From NCBI RefSeq assembly GCF_013408305.1, contig NZ_JACBZS010000001.1, forward strand, positions 2,852,001 to 2,916,000: a stretch of 64,000 nt of DNA, written 5' to 3'. This DNA comes from Naumannella cuiyingiana (GTDB taxonomy: Bacteria; Actinomycetota; Actinomycetes; Propionibacteriales; Propionibacteriaceae). Positions 1 through 10,663 of this stretch are shown here, piece after piece; position 1 is the first letter of the stretch, and each line of letters opens with the position of its first letter. The notes beneath the pieces were generated by a model. The model did not search any database, was not told the DNA's origin, and worked only from the letters and a program-made list of their open reading frames with translations. Made by a program: the position numbers and the translations under genes.

Positions 1-788
<788 letters not shown>

Positions 789-976
789 GTTTCCTCCGTG
801 CTGTGCCGACTGCTGAATGGGACGCCGTCCCGGTGTCGGCGCCCGGGCCACTGTACGTGAGGTCACGGCGGGACAACGATTCCCGGCCCACCCGTTCTCC
901 CGACCGCGTTCATCGGTCCGCGATCGCGCGGACGAACGGACACGCGGTGGGGAGAAGTGGGGCGGTACTTGCATTG
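789..976. other. Divergent intergenic region between moxR and the MraZ operator
   Basis: No gene is supported here. The stretch must hold the promoters for the leftward moxR and rightward mraZ genes, but I see no convincing -35/-10 pair. Just before the repeat array there are two further AGTGGGG-like or GGTGGGG-like words (about 946-962) that may be degenerate MraZ boxes. Confidence 0.4.
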
Positions 977-1026
977 AGTGGAGGAAAGTGGAGTACAGTG
1001 GAGCGCAGTGGAGGAGAGCGGAGCTG
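977..1026 (+). promoter_or_regulatory. Five tandem 10-bp MraZ boxes upstream of mraZ
   Basis: Five consecutive 10-bp units begin at 977, 987, 997, 1007 and 1017. The first four read AGTGGAG plus three variable bases and the fifth reads AGCGGAG. MraZ is known to bind short GTG-containing boxes repeated at exactly 10-bp (one helical turn) spacing upstream of its own operon, with AAAGTGK-N3 units in mollicutes and TGGG units in E. coli. The array ends 22 bp before the mraZ start codon, so it probably overlaps the 5' UTR or promoter and serves as the autoregulatory operator of the dcw cluster. Confidence 0.8.
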
Positions 1027-1048
1027 ATCGGCGGCCCGGGGAGGTGCG

Positions 1049-1483
1049 ATGTTCCTTGGCACGTACACCCCGAAGCTGGACGAGAAGGGCCGCTTCTTCC
1101 TCCCGGCGAAGTACCGCGACGAACTCGCCGAAGGTCTGGTGATCACCCGCGCACAGGAACGGTGCCTGGCGATCTACCCGATGGCGACGTTCGTGGCGAT
1201 GACCCAGGAGATGGCGCAGGCGCCCGGGACGGTCAAGCAGGTCCGCGACTACCAGCGCATGCTGGCGTCGGGGGCGAGCGACGAGGTCCCGGACAAGCAG
1301 GGCCGGATCACGGTTCCGACGCAGCTTCGGCACTACGCCGGGCTGGACAAGGACATCGTGGTCGCCGGCGCCATCAATCGGGTCGAGGTCTGGGACCTCG
1401 CCGCATGGGAGGCGTACGCCGGGCAGCAGGAGCCCGTCTTCGCCGCCATGAACGAGGAACTCCCCGGGGCGCCAGCGAGCTGA
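1049..1483 (+). CDS. mraZ: Transcriptional regulator MraZ
   Basis: A 144-residue DNA-binding regulator, first gene of the dcw cluster. It contains the two AbrB-like half-domains of MraZ, marked by DEKGR (about residues 11-15) and DKQGR (about 79-83). The ATG at 1049 follows GGGAGG. In other bacteria MraZ forms ring-shaped oligomers that bind tandem boxes in front of the operon, and such boxes sit directly upstream here, so autoregulation is a reasonable inference. A gap of about 170 bp separates it from rsmH. Confidence 0.96.
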   Translation: MFLGTYTPKLDEKGRFFLPAKYRDELAEGLVITRAQERCLAIYPMATFVAMTQEMAQAPGTVKQVRDYQRMLASGASDEVPDKQGRITVPTQLRHYAGLDKDIVVAGAINRVEVWDLAAWEAYAGQQEPVFAAMNEELPGAPAS

Positions 1484-1541
1484 CCCCGGGACGGATCGGG
1501 CACGACCGCGCCGCGCGGCCTTGACCCGGTGGGCCTGTCGG

Positions 1542-1565
1542 CTGGCATCCCTTCCCCGATGCCAG
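1542..1565. repeat. Short hairpin between mraZ and rsmH
   Basis: CTGGCATC and GATGCCAG form a perfect 8-bp inverted repeat with an 8-base loop inside the 169-bp mraZ-rsmH gap. It has no T-run, so it is more likely a processing or attenuation element than a full terminator. Its function is not known. Confidence 0.4.
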
Positions 1566-1652
1566 GCGACCTTCCCGAGGCCCTCCGGGTTGGGACCTCG
1601 CGGCGCGGCCGCAAGCACACACGTCGGACGCGCGGTTGGCGAGAGGGTCGAG

Positions 1653-2639
1653 ATGTCGCAGCAGCCGGGGCCGCAACACGAGCCCGTGATGCTCGCGCGG
1701 ATGACCGAACTGCTCTCGCCCGCACTGGCCGAACCGGATTCCGTCTATCTGGACTGCACCCTCGGCCTCGGCGGACATGCCGAGGCCGTGCTGCGTGCCA
1801 ACCCCGGCGCCCGGCTGATCGGCATCGACCGTGACGCCGATGCGCTCGCGTTCGCCGCCGATCGGCTGGCTCCGTTCGGTGACCGGGTACGCCTGGTGCA
1901 GGCGGTCTATGACGAACTGGCCGACGTGCTCGCCGAGGCCGGTACGCCGCGGGTGCAGGCGATCTGCATGGACCTCGGCCTGTCCTCGCTGCAGATCGAC
2001 ACCGCCGACCGCGGGTTCGCCTATGCCGTCGACGCCCCGCTGGACATGCGGATGGATGCCCGGGACCCGCGCACCGCCGCCGACATCCTGAACACCTACT
2101 CCGAGGCCGACCTCGCCCGGCTGCTGCGGGCCTACGGCGAGGAGCCCGCCGCGCGCCCGCTCGCTCGTGCGATCGTCGCGGCGCGGGCCAGCGAGCCGTT
2201 CGACACCTCGGCCCGGCTCGTCGACCTGGTCGGCGCCGTCGCCGGTCGCCCGGGCCGCGGGCGGCGTACCGGGCATCCCGCGAAGCGGACCTTCCAGGCG
2301 CTGCGGATCGAGGTGAACGGCGAGCTGGATGCGCTGGCGCGGGCGCTCCCCGCCGCCGTCGACGCGCTGGCCGAGCCCGCCGCCGGCCGGCCCGGCGGGC
2401 GGCTGGCGGTGCTGGCCTACCACTCGCTGGAGGACCGGATGGTCAAGCGGGTCTTCCGCGCCGGCGCCACCGCCGACGCGCCGCGCCACCTGCCGGTGCC
2501 CGCATCCGAACTGCGGCCGCGCCTGCGGCTGCTCACCCGTGGCGCCGAACAGCCGGCCGAGGACGAGACCGCGGGCAATCCGCGGGCCGCGTCCGCCCGG
2601 CTGCGTGCCGTCGAGAAACTGCAGGAGGTTGCCGCATGA
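1653..2639 (+). CDS. rsmH: 16S rRNA (cytosine(1402)-N(4))-methyltransferase
   Basis: A 328-residue SAM-dependent methyltransferase (MraW/RsmH) that modifies C1402 in the decoding centre of 16S rRNA. The N-terminus has the family motif HEPVML, and the SAM-binding loop is LGLGGHAE followed by [10 protein letters not shown]. The C-terminal part contains [12 protein letters not shown] and [11 protein letters not shown], both hallmarks of the family. I chose the ATG at 1653, preceded by GAGAGGG. The reading frame extends further upstream but without family similarity. The stop overlaps the next ATG (ATGA). Confidence 0.97.
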   Translation: MSQQPGPQHEPVMLARMTELLSPALAEPDSVYLDCTLGLGGHAEAVLRANPGARLIGIDRDADALAFAADRLAPFGDRVRLVQAVYDELADVLAEAGTPRVQAICMDLGLSSLQIDTADRGFAYAVDAPLDMRMDARDPRTAADILNTYSEADLARLLRAYGEEPAARPLARAIVAARASEPFDTSARLVDLVGAVAGRPGRGRRTGHPAKRTFQALRIEVNGELDALARALPAAVDALAEPAAGRPGGRLAVLAYHSLEDRMVKRVFRAGATADAPRHLPVPASELRPRLRLLTRGAEQPAEDETAGNPRAASARLRAVEKLQEVAA

Positions 2640-3292
2640 GTGCACTGCTCGACACGCTGCTGCCGGACGCGACCCCCGGTCGCCGGCGGCCGCCGCTGGA
2701 GCCGGTGGCCCGCCCGGCCGCGGGCCGGCTGTCCCGGGTCCCGTTCCTGGCCGTGCTCGCCGCCCTGCTCGGGATCGGGATGGGCGGGCTGCTGCTGCTG
2801 AACACCGCGCTCCAGGCCCAGGCGTTCGAGCTGAACCGGCTGAACACCGAGGTCCGCGACCTGTCCTACACCGAGGCCGGGCTGCGCGCGGCGCTGGACG
2901 AGCAGGGCTCGACCCGCAACCTCACCCGGCGCGCGTCCGATCTCGGCATGCGGCCTCGGGACAACACGGCATTCCTGGTGCTACCGGACGGCAAGATCAG
3001 CGGCGAACCGAAGCCGGCGGGCGATGACTACCCGCGCGCATTCCTGGATCGCAACCCCGCCACCGTCCAGCAGGAGGAGCGGGCCAAGGCGGCCGAGCAG
3101 GCCGACAAGCGGATCGCCGCGGAGGAGAAGGCGCGGGCGCAGCGGCGGGCCGACGTCGAGCGCGAGCAGGCCGAGCGGGCCCGCGACCAGGCGCGGCGCG
3201 ACGGCGCGACCGATGCCCGGGGCGACCGCGCCCGCGGCGACGAGGCGAACAACCGAGGCAACTCCGACGATTCCCGAGGAGGAGACCGATGA
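2636..3292 (+). CDS. ftsL: FtsL-like bitopic division protein
   Basis: This 218-residue protein sits in the usual ftsL position between rsmH and ftsI. It has about 45 cytoplasmic residues, one membrane helix (about residues 37-59, rich in A and L) and then a coiled-coil segment ([19 protein letters not shown]) of the FtsL/DivIC type. FtsL works with FtsB and FtsQ to activate septal peptidoglycan synthesis. The unusual part is the tail: from about residue 140 it is almost entirely E, K, R, A and D, ending in a Gly/Arg/Asp-rich stretch, roughly doubling the length of a short FtsL. The name rests on position and topology, because FtsL sequences are poorly conserved. Confidence 0.75.
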   Translation: MSALLDTLLPDATPGRRRPPLEPVARPAAGRLSRVPFLAVLAALLGIGMGGLLLLNTALQAQAFELNRLNTEVRDLSYTEAGLRAALDEQGSTRNLTRRASDLGMRPRDNTAFLVLPDGKISGEPKPAGDDYPRAFLDRNPATVQQEERAKAAEQADKRIAAEEKARAQRRADVEREQAERARDQARRDGATDARGDRARGDEANNRGNSDDSRGGDR

Positions 3293-5121
3293 CGCGACGC
3301 CCCGATTCGCGGACCCGCCGCGGCCCGGCCGCCGGCCGCTCGCGCGGCGGTCGGCGCCCCGTCCGGCGCGGCGGAACCCGGCGCCGGCGCCCGCTGCGGA
3401 TCCCGCTCGGCTCGGCCCAGCAGCGGTTGCGCGTGCTGATGATCGCCCTGGCGATCGTCGTCTCGCTGTGCGCGGGCCGGCTGATCCAGATCCAGGCGCT
3501 CGACACCCAGGCATACGCGGCGAAGAACGAGAGCCGACTGACCGCGAAGGTCAAGCTGCCCGCCGTCCGCGGCGAGATCACGGACCGATCCGGCACGGTG
3601 CTCGCGACCACCGAGGAGGCGGTCGCCATCACCGCCGATCCCAGCCTCACGGCCACCCGGGCCGACGAGATCGTCGACGTCTTGGTGCGGCACCTGACCG
3701 ATCCGGAACCCGCGAAGTATCGCGAGGCGCTGACCAAGCCCAACACCCGGTTCGCCTTCGTCGCGCGCAAGGTACCGGTCGCCAGCTACGCCAAGATCGC
3801 CGACGAGCTGACCCAGCTCGGCATCTACGGGGTGTTTCGGCAGTCCGACCCGATCCGGCTCTACCCCGAACAGTCCACCGCGGCGGCCGTCCTCGGCTTC
3901 GTCAATTCCGAGGGCGAGGGCCGGGCCGGCATCGAGATGACGGCCAACGACAATCTGACCGGTACGCCGGGCGAGGAGACCTATGAGTCCTCCTCGGGCT
4001 ATCGCATCCCGCTCGGCCGCAATGTCACCGTCCCGGCGGTCGACGGCATCGACTACCAGCTCACCCTGGACACGTCGCTGCAGGCCGCCACCGAGCGCCG
4101 GCTCGCCCAGGGCATGGCCGACACGCGAGCGAGCTCGGGCGCGGCCGTGGTGATGAACATCAAGACCGGGGAGGTGCTGGCGATGGCCAACACCCCGGGT
4201 TTCGACGCCAACCGGCCGGGCGAGGCAAACCCCGACGACCTGTTCAACCGGGCGAACAACTTCGCCTTCGAGCCCGGATCCACCGGCAAGGTGCTGACCA
4301 TGGCGGCCGCCATCGACAGCGGCACGGTGTCCTCGGAGTCGAGGCTGATCATCCCGCCGAGCCTGCGGTCGGGCGGATCGAGGGTGACCGATCACTTCGA
4401 GCACGGCACGATCAACCTGACCGCGCGCGGCGTACTCGTGAAGTCGTCCAATCTCGGCATGATGCTGATCTCGCGCCAGATGGAGGAGGGCGTGCTCCGC
4501 AAGTACCTGGCCGACTTCGGCATCGGCCGGCGCACCGGGATCGAGCTGCCGGGCGAGGGGACCGGCTCGCTGCCCGCCGAGGACGCCTTCGGCAAGCGCG
4601 CGACCAGCGACCGGGTCGCGTTCGGTCAGGCGTACTCCACGACCACGATCCAGATGGCGGCGGCGGTCGCCGGCATCGTCAACGGCGGTGTCTACAACAG
4701 CCCGACCCTGATCAGGTCGGCGACCGGACCGGATGGTCGCGATGTGCCGATCGACCGCGGCCAGCCGCGCCGGGTGGTTTCGGAGGAAACCTCGAAGCAG
4801 ATCGTGTCGATGATGGGCTCGGTCGTGCACACGGGTGTGGGCAACCTGGAGATTCCGGGGTACGCCACCGCGGGCAAGACGGGCACGGCGCAGAAGTTCA
4901 ACACCAAGACCGGGCGCTATGACTCCTTCACCACCTCGTTCGTCGGCGTCGCACCCGCCCAGGACCCGACCCTGCTCACCTACGTCGTGCTGCAGGACGG
5001 GCGAGGTTCTGGCACCAGCGACGCCGGACCGGTCTTCGTCGACATCATGAAGTACGCGTTGCCCCACTACGGGATCCCGCCGGTGAAGCGCGAGGTCGAC
5101 TATCCCGACATCGAATGGTGA
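3289..5121 (+). CDS. ftsI: Penicillin-binding protein 2/3 (septal transpeptidase FtsI)
   Basis: A 610-residue class B penicillin-binding protein that cross-links septal peptidoglycan outside the membrane. An Arg-rich cytoplasmic N-terminus of about 40 residues precedes one membrane anchor (LMIALAIVVSLCAG). The PBP dimerisation domain includes VRGEITDRSG. The transpeptidase domain carries the active-site STGK (about residue 330), the SSN motif in VKSSNLGM and KTGTAQ near residue 530. It overlaps ftsL by 4 bp. FtsW, its partner glycosyltransferase, is encoded further down the same cluster. Confidence 0.97.
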   Translation: MTRRPDSRTRRGPAAGRSRGGRRPVRRGGTRRRRPLRIPLGSAQQRLRVLMIALAIVVSLCAGRLIQIQALDTQAYAAKNESRLTAKVKLPAVRGEITDRSGTVLATTEEAVAITADPSLTATRADEIVDVLVRHLTDPEPAKYREALTKPNTRFAFVARKVPVASYAKIADELTQLGIYGVFRQSDPIRLYPEQSTAAAVLGFVNSEGEGRAGIEMTANDNLTGTPGEETYESSSGYRIPLGRNVTVPAVDGIDYQLTLDTSLQAATERRLAQGMADTRASSGAAVVMNIKTGEVLAMANTPGFDANRPGEANPDDLFNRANNFAFEPGSTGKVLTMAAAIDSGTVSSESRLIIPPSLRSGGSRVTDHFEHGTINLTARGVLVKSSNLGMMLISRQMEEGVLRKYLADFGIGRRTGIELPGEGTGSLPAEDAFGKRATSDRVAFGQAYSTTTIQMAAAVAGIVNGGVYNSPTLIRSATGPDGRDVPIDRGQPRRVVSEETSKQIVSMMGSVVHTGVGNLEIPGYATAGKTGTAQKFNTKTGRYDSFTTSFVGVAPAQDPTLLTYVVLQDGRGSGTSDAGPVFVDIMKYALPHYGIPPVKREVDYPDIEW

Positions 5122-5140
5122 GTTGGCCGGAGCGGCAGCG

Positions 5141-6646
5141 GTGAGTACCGTCCAGGCTGTGCCTCAGCCCGCCGATCGCGATCCGCGCGTCCCGGACGGC
5201 CTGCCCGCCGCGAGCGGGGTCGGCCTGGACTCGCGGCTGGTCGGGCCGGGCGATGTGTACGTCGCGCTGCCCGGATCGAGCACCCACGGCGCCCGCTACG
5301 CCGCCCAGGCCGCCGCAGCCGGGGCGGTCGCCGTGTTGACCGACGCCGAGGGTGTCGCGCTGGCCGGCGACGTCGGGGTGCCCGTCGTCGAGGTGCCCGA
5401 TCCCCGGGCCGCGATGGGCCCGCTCGCCGCCGCGGTGTACGGGGACCCGGCAGCGCGGCTCGGGCTCTTCGCCGTCACCGGCACCAACGGCAAGACCACC
5501 ACCGCCCATCTCGTCGAGGCCGGCCTGCGCGCGCTGGGCCACAGCGTGGGCATCATCGGCACCAACGGCTTCGCCGTCGACGGCCGGGGACTGGACCGGG
5601 CCCGGACCACCGTGACGACGCCGGAGTCGCCCGATCTGCACGCGCTGTTGGCGGCCATGGCCGACCAGGGAGCCGACCGGGTGGTGATGGAGGTGTCGAG
5701 CATCGCCATGGCGTACCGCCGCACCGCTGGCGCGCGGTTCGCCGCGGCCGGCTTCACCAACCTGGGCCGCGACCACCTGGACTTCCACGCCGACATGGAG
5801 GAGTACTTCGCGGCGAAGGCGTCACTGTTCACGCCGGAGCACGTGGCTGCGGCGGCCATCGTGACCACCGACGAGTGGGGCCGCCGGCTGGCCGGGACGA
5901 TCCGGGCCGCCGGCGAGTTGCCGCTCCTCACGGTGGGCGCGGAGGACGCGGATTTCCGCGTGCTGCGGACCGGCGCCGACGCCGCCGGGCGGACCGAGGT
6001 CAACGCGGCGACCCCGGACGGCCAGCTCGACTTCGCGCTCGCGCTGCCGGGCGCCTACAACATCACCAATGCCCTGACCGCCCTGGCGATGCTGCGCGCC
6101 GCCGGCCTGGACGCCGCCACGGCCGCGCGCGGGCTCGCCGATGCGACGGTGCCCGGTCGGATGCAGCGGATCTGGCTCGATGGCGACGCCCCCGAGGTCT
6201 ATGTCGACTTCGCCCACACCCCGCAGGCCATCGACGCGGCGCTGGCGGCCGCGGGCGAGCGGGGGCAGCGGGTGATCGCCGTGTTCGGCTGCGGTGGGGA
6301 CCGCGACCGCGCCAAGCGGGAGCCGATGGGCGCCGCGGCGGCGCGCCGCGCCGCCGTGGTCCTGGTCACCGATGACAATCCGCGCACCGAGGATCCGGCG
6401 GCCATCCGGGCCGCCGCGCTGGCCGGGGCCCGCGCCGCGGCCGGACCGGACACCGTGGTCCGCGATGCCGGCGGGCGGGCCGACGCGATCGCCGAGGCTC
6501 TGACGCTCGCCGCCCCCGGCGACGTTGTCGCGATCCTCGGCAAGGGGCACGAGCGCGGCCAGGAGATCGCGGGGGAGATCCTGCCCTTCGACGACGCCGA
6601 GGTGGTCACCCGCACCTGGGCCGGACTCGCCGGGGAGCGCGGATGA
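5141..6646 (+). CDS. murE: UDP-N-acetylmuramoyl-tripeptide synthetase MurE
   Basis: A cytoplasmic Mur ligase that adds the third amino acid to UDP-MurNAc-L-Ala-D-Glu using ATP. The P-loop reads TGTNGKTTT (about residues 113-121). The C-terminal domain contains DDNPRTEDP, and DNPR marks enzymes that add diaminopimelate rather than lysine. The motif alone does not decide between meso- and LL-DAP. The GTG at 5141, with GGAG about 8 bases upstream, is my preferred start; a TTG at 5123 would add six residues. It overlaps murF by 4 bp. Confidence 0.96.
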   Translation: MSTVQAVPQPADRDPRVPDGLPAASGVGLDSRLVGPGDVYVALPGSSTHGARYAAQAAAAGAVAVLTDAEGVALAGDVGVPVVEVPDPRAAMGPLAAAVYGDPAARLGLFAVTGTNGKTTTAHLVEAGLRALGHSVGIIGTNGFAVDGRGLDRARTTVTTPESPDLHALLAAMADQGADRVVMEVSSIAMAYRRTAGARFAAAGFTNLGRDHLDFHADMEEYFAAKASLFTPEHVAAAAIVTTDEWGRRLAGTIRAAGELPLLTVGAEDADFRVLRTGADAAGRTEVNAATPDGQLDFALALPGAYNITNALTALAMLRAAGLDAATAARGLADATVPGRMQRIWLDGDAPEVYVDFAHTPQAIDAALAAAGERGQRVIAVFGCGGDRDRAKREPMGAAAARRAAVVLVTDDNPRTEDPAAIRAAALAGARAAAGPDTVVRDAGGRADAIAEALTLAAPGDVVAILGKGHERGQEIAGEILPFDDAEVVTRTWAGLAGERG

Positions 6647-8124
6647 GATCACTGCGCCTCGACGAGCTCGCCCGCGCCGTCAACGGTCGCCTCGCCGGCG
6701 ATCCCGACACCCCGGTGGGCCCCGATGTGGTCATCGATTCCCGGCGCGCAACCCCCGGCGCGCTGTTCGTCGCCGTGCCGGGCAGCAAGGTCGACGGCCA
6801 CGATTTCGCCGCCGCCGCCGCCGCGGGAGGCGCGGCCGCCGCCCTGGTCAGCCGGCCGACCGGTGAGCTTCCCGAGGTGGTCGTCGGCGACACAGTTGCC
6901 GCGCTGGGCCTGCTCGGTCGCGACGTCCTTCGGCGCACCGACGCACGGGTGCTCGCGATCACCGGCTCCCAGGGCAAGACGACGACCAAGGACGTGCTCG
7001 CCCAACTGCTGGAGGCCGAGGGGCCGACCGTGGCCCCGGTGGGGTCCTACAACAACGAGTACGGCCTGCCGTTGACCGCGACCCGCGTCGAGCCCGACAC
7101 CCGCTGGCTGATCAGCGAGATGGGCGCGCGTGGCGAGGGGCACATCGCCTATCTGTGCGGGCTCACCCCGCCCGATGTCGCGATCGTGCTGAACGTGGGC
7201 CAGGCCCACCTCGGCGAGTTCGGCGACCGGGAGGCGATCGCCCGCGCGAAGGGCGAGCTGGTCGAGGCGCTGTCGCCCGACGGCTGGGCGGTGCTGAATG
7301 CCACCGACGTCCGGGTCGCCGCGATGGCCGCGCGGACCGCGGGACGGATCGCCTGGTGGGCGGTGGGCAGCCGTCCCGACCTGCCCGGCGAGCTGCGGGT
7401 CTGGGCCAGCGACCCCGATGCCGACGAACTCGACCGGCACGGATTCGTGCTGCACGCCGAATCCGGCGGCGCGCTCGCCAGCGCCCCCGTCCGGCTGGCG
7501 ACCCCGGGCCGTCACCAGATCGCGAACGCGCTCGCCGCCGCGACCGCCGCGCTCGTCGAACTCGGCGCCGAGGCGCTGCCGCGCGTCGCGGAACGGCTGG
7601 GCGCCGCCCGACCCCGCTCGGCCTGGCGGATGGAGCTGAGCACCCTCGCGGTGCCGGGGGGTGAGGCGCTGTTGATCAACGACGCCTACAACGCCAACCC
7701 GGACTCGATGCTCGCCGCCCTGGAGTCCCTCGCCCACATCGCCCGGCGCCGCCGCGCCGCCACCGGCCAGGGCCGCGCGATCGCTGTCCTGGGTGACATG
7801 TTGGAACTCGGGGCGACGGCGCGCTCGGAGCACGAGGCGCTGGGCCGGGCGGCCGGCGCGCTCGAGGTGGACCTGCTGATCGCGGTCGGCGAGTACGCCG
7901 AGGCCGCGGCCGGGGCCGCCGAGCAGGCGGGCGTACCCAACGTCCGGACCGTTACGGTGCTGGGCAGCGACGACAGGACCAAGGTGGCAGGAGAACTCGC
8001 GAACATGCTGCAGCCCGGCGACACGGTTCTGGTCAAGGCCTCTCGCGCCCAGGCACTGGAGGAACTGGCCGCCGCGCTGGCCGCGCGACTCGGCGAGGGC
8101 GAGTCGCGGGGGGAGCGCCGATGA
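6643..8124 (+). CDS. murF: UDP-N-acetylmuramoyl-tripeptide--D-alanyl-D-alanine ligase MurF
   Basis: A 493-residue Mur ligase that joins D-Ala-D-Ala to the UDP-MurNAc tripeptide, completing the cytoplasmic precursor. The ATP-binding loop is [11 protein letters not shown] (about residues 106-116), with the typical [11 protein letters not shown] downstream and [10 protein letters not shown] in the C-terminal domain. The ATG overlaps the murE stop, and GGGGAG lies a few bases upstream. No D-Ala-D-Ala ligase gene (ddl) is present in this window. Confidence 0.96.
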   Translation: MRSLRLDELARAVNGRLAGDPDTPVGPDVVIDSRRATPGALFVAVPGSKVDGHDFAAAAAAGGAAAALVSRPTGELPEVVVGDTVAALGLLGRDVLRRTDARVLAITGSQGKTTTKDVLAQLLEAEGPTVAPVGSYNNEYGLPLTATRVEPDTRWLISEMGARGEGHIAYLCGLTPPDVAIVLNVGQAHLGEFGDREAIARAKGELVEALSPDGWAVLNATDVRVAAMAARTAGRIAWWAVGSRPDLPGELRVWASDPDADELDRHGFVLHAESGGALASAPVRLATPGRHQIANALAAATAALVELGAEALPRVAERLGAARPRSAWRMELSTLAVPGGEALLINDAYNANPDSMLAALESLAHIARRRRAATGQGRAIAVLGDMLELGATARSEHEALGRAAGALEVDLLIAVGEYAEAAAGAAEQAGVPNVRTVTVLGSDDRTKVAGELANMLQPGDTVLVKASRAQALEELAAALAARLGEGESRGERR

Positions 8125-9188
8125 GGGCGATCCTGCTGTCCGGCGGCATTTCGATGATCGTCACCCTGCTCGGTACGCGGCTGGCCATCGGCTACTTCAC
8201 CGAACACGGCTACGGCCAGTTCATCCGCGACGACGGGCCGACCAGTCACCACACCAAGCGCGGTACGCCGACCATGGGTGGTCTGGTGATCATCATCGCG
8301 GTGCTGCTCGGCTTCTTCGGCGCGCACCTGATCACCTGGTCGATGCCGAGCGTCTCCGGACTGCTGATCCTCTGGCTGTTCGTCGGCATGGGCATCGTCG
8401 GATTCCTCGACGACTGGACCAAGATCAGCAAACAGCGCAGCCTCGGGCTGAATGCCAAAGCCAAGCTGATCGGGCAGGGCATCGTCGGGATCTCCTTCGC
8501 CGTCCTGGCGCTCAGCCTGCCCGACGAGCGGGGCGTCACCCCGGCCTCCCAGGCGCTGTCCTTCCTCCGCGACATCGGTCCGCCGCTGCCGGCCGTGCTG
8601 ATCGTGGCCTGGATCATGTTGCTGATCGCGGGAACCTCGAACGCGGTCAACCTCACCGACGGCCTGGACGGCCTGGCCACCGGCGCCTGCGCGATGGTCT
8701 TCGCCTCCTACACGCTGGTCAACATCTGGCAGTCCAACCAGTCCTGCGGATCCATCCGCTCGGTCGGCCCGGGTTGTTACGAGGTACGCGATCCGCTCGA
8801 CCTCGCCATGGTCTCGATCGCCCTCGCCGGGGCCTGCTTCGGCTTCTTGTGGTGGAACGCGAAGCCGGCGAAGATCATCATGGGCGACTCCGGTTCGCTC
8901 TCGCTGGGTGCGGCGCTGGCCGGGATCGCGATCTTCACCCGCACCGAGCTGCTGCTGATCATCCTCGGCGGCCTGTTCGTGGTGGTCACCATGTCGGTCA
9001 TCCTGCAGGTCGGCTACTTCAAGGCCACCGGCGGCAAGCGACTGTTCAAGATGGCACCCCTGCACCACCACCTGGAGCTGCTCGGCTGGGCCGAGGTGAC
9101 CATCGTCATCAGGTTCTGGATCATCGCGGGGATCTGTGCCGCCCTCGGCCTGGGGCTGTTCTACGGCGAGTGGGTGGCCTGGTTGTGA
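8121..9188 (+). CDS. mraY: Phospho-N-acetylmuramoyl-pentapeptide transferase MraY
   Basis: A 355-residue polytopic membrane enzyme that transfers phospho-MurNAc-pentapeptide to undecaprenyl phosphate, forming lipid I. Ten hydrophobic helices are expected. The family signatures are all visible: FLDDWTKI on the first catalytic loop, [15 protein letters not shown], and the HHHLELLGW motif near the C-terminus. It overlaps murF by 4 bp, and its stop overlaps the murD GTG. Confidence 0.97.
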   Translation: MRAILLSGGISMIVTLLGTRLAIGYFTEHGYGQFIRDDGPTSHHTKRGTPTMGGLVIIIAVLLGFFGAHLITWSMPSVSGLLILWLFVGMGIVGFLDDWTKISKQRSLGLNAKAKLIGQGIVGISFAVLALSLPDERGVTPASQALSFLRDIGPPLPAVLIVAWIMLLIAGTSNAVNLTDGLDGLATGACAMVFASYTLVNIWQSNQSCGSIRSVGPGCYEVRDPLDLAMVSIALAGACFGFLWWNAKPAKIIMGDSGSLSLGAALAGIAIFTRTELLLIILGGLFVVVTMSVILQVGYFKATGGKRLFKMAPLHHHLELLGWAEVTIVIRFWIIAGICAALGLGLFYGEWVAWL

Positions 9189-10657
9189 GCCGGGACCACC
9201 CGGACGTCGCGGCCTGGCGCGGCCGGGACGCGCCCTGGGCGAGCGCCCGGGTCACCGTCGCCGGGATCGGCCGGTCCGGATTCGCCGCCGCGGACGCGCT
9301 GCTCGAGCTCGGTGCGACGGTCACCGTGCTGGACGAACGCGACGATGCCGACAATCGGGAGCGCGGCACGCTGCTCGAGGTGCTCGGCGCGAGCGTCCGG
9401 ATCGGCCCCGGCGCGAGCGCCGCCCTGCCGGCGGGCACCGACCTGCTGATCGTCTCGCCCGGTTGGCGGCCCGGCGCCGCGCTGCCCGTCGCGGCCGCGC
9501 GCGCGGGCGTACCCGTCTGGGGCGAGACCGAACTCGCATGGCGGCTGTCGGAGGTGCCGTGGCTGGCGATCACCGGGACCAACGGCAAGACCACGGCCAC
9601 CCTGATGCTCGCTGCGATGCTGCGGGCCGGGGGACTGCGGACGGCGGCCGTCGGCAACCTGGAGCGGCCGATCACCGAGACGGTGCTCGATCCCGAGCCG
9701 CTGGACGTGCTGGCCGTCGAGCTGTCGAGCTTCCAGTTGCACTGGACGACCACGATGGCCGTGCACTCCGCGGCGGTGCTGAACCTGCAGCCCGACCACC
9801 TGGACTGGCACGGCGGTGCCGACGCCTACGCCGCCGACAAGGCCCGGATCTATGCCGGCGTCACCGACGCCTGCGTCTACAACGTCGCGGATCGCGCGAC
9901 CGAACGGATGGTGGAGGAGGCCGAGGTCACCGAGGGGGCCCGGGCGATCGGGTTCACCCTCGGCGTGCCGGCCCCGAGCATGGTCGGTGTCGTCGACGAC
10001 CTGCTGGTCGACCGCGCGTTCATCCGCGAGCGCCGCAGCTCGGCGGTCGAGCTCGCTTCCGTGTCCGATGTCAGCCCGTCCGGCCCGCACAATGTCGCCG
10101 ACGCGCTGGCCGCGGCCGCGCTCGCCCGCTCGTTCGGCGTCGCGCCGCGTGCCGTCCGCGACGGACTGCGCGCGCATGCCGCGCCCCCGCACCGGTTGGC
10201 GACCGTCGCGGAGCTGGACGGCGTCCGGTGGATCGATGACTCCAAGGCGACCAATCCGCATGCGGTCGATGCCGCGTTGTCGGCATTCGACCGGGTGGTC
10301 TGGATCGCCGGCGGGCAGGCCAAGGGTGCGCCCTTCGACGACCTGGTCGCCAGGCACGCCAATCGGCTGCGGGGGGCGGTGCTGCTCGGCGTCGACCGCG
10401 CGGTGATCGCCGAGGCGCTGGCCCGACACGCACCCGAACTCCCCGTGATCGAGGTCGCGCGGGCCGATAGTGGAGCCATGGCGCAGGCGGTGGCGGCCGC
10501 GCGGACCCTCGCGCAGCCCGGTGACGTGGTGGCACTGAGCCCCGGCTGCGCCAGCTTGGACATCTGGCCCGACTATGCCGCGCGAGGCGACGACTTCGCC
10601 GCAGCGGTGCTCGGGACCGACCCGCCGGCGCAGACCCGGCCAGGCGCGAAGGAGTAG
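9185..10657 (+). CDS. murD: UDP-N-acetylmuramoylalanine--D-glutamate ligase MurD
   Basis: A 490-residue Mur ligase adding D-Glu to UDP-MurNAc-L-Ala. The N-terminal Rossmann-like domain begins [10 protein letters not shown]. The ATP loop [10 protein letters not shown] is at about residues 130-139, and [11 protein letters not shown] in the C-terminal half is characteristic of MurD. The GTG at 9185 overlaps the mraY stop in the same 4-bp style as the neighbours. The open frame continues upstream inside mraY, but that part is only a shadow. ftsW begins 6 bp after the stop. Confidence 0.96.
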   Translation: MSRDHPDVAAWRGRDAPWASARVTVAGIGRSGFAAADALLELGATVTVLDERDDADNRERGTLLEVLGASVRIGPGASAALPAGTDLLIVSPGWRPGAALPVAAARAGVPVWGETELAWRLSEVPWLAITGTNGKTTATLMLAAMLRAGGLRTAAVGNLERPITETVLDPEPLDVLAVELSSFQLHWTTTMAVHSAAVLNLQPDHLDWHGGADAYAADKARIYAGVTDACVYNVADRATERMVEEAEVTEGARAIGFTLGVPAPSMVGVVDDLLVDRAFIRERRSSAVELASVSDVSPSGPHNVADALAAAALARSFGVAPRAVRDGLRAHAAPPHRLATVAELDGVRWIDDSKATNPHAVDAALSAFDRVVWIAGGQAKGAPFDDLVARHANRLRGAVLLGVDRAVIAEALARHAPELPVIEVARADSGAMAQAVAAARTLAQPGDVVALSPGCASLDIWPDYAARGDDFAAAVLGTDPPAQTRPGAKE

Positions 10658-10663
10658 AGCGGC

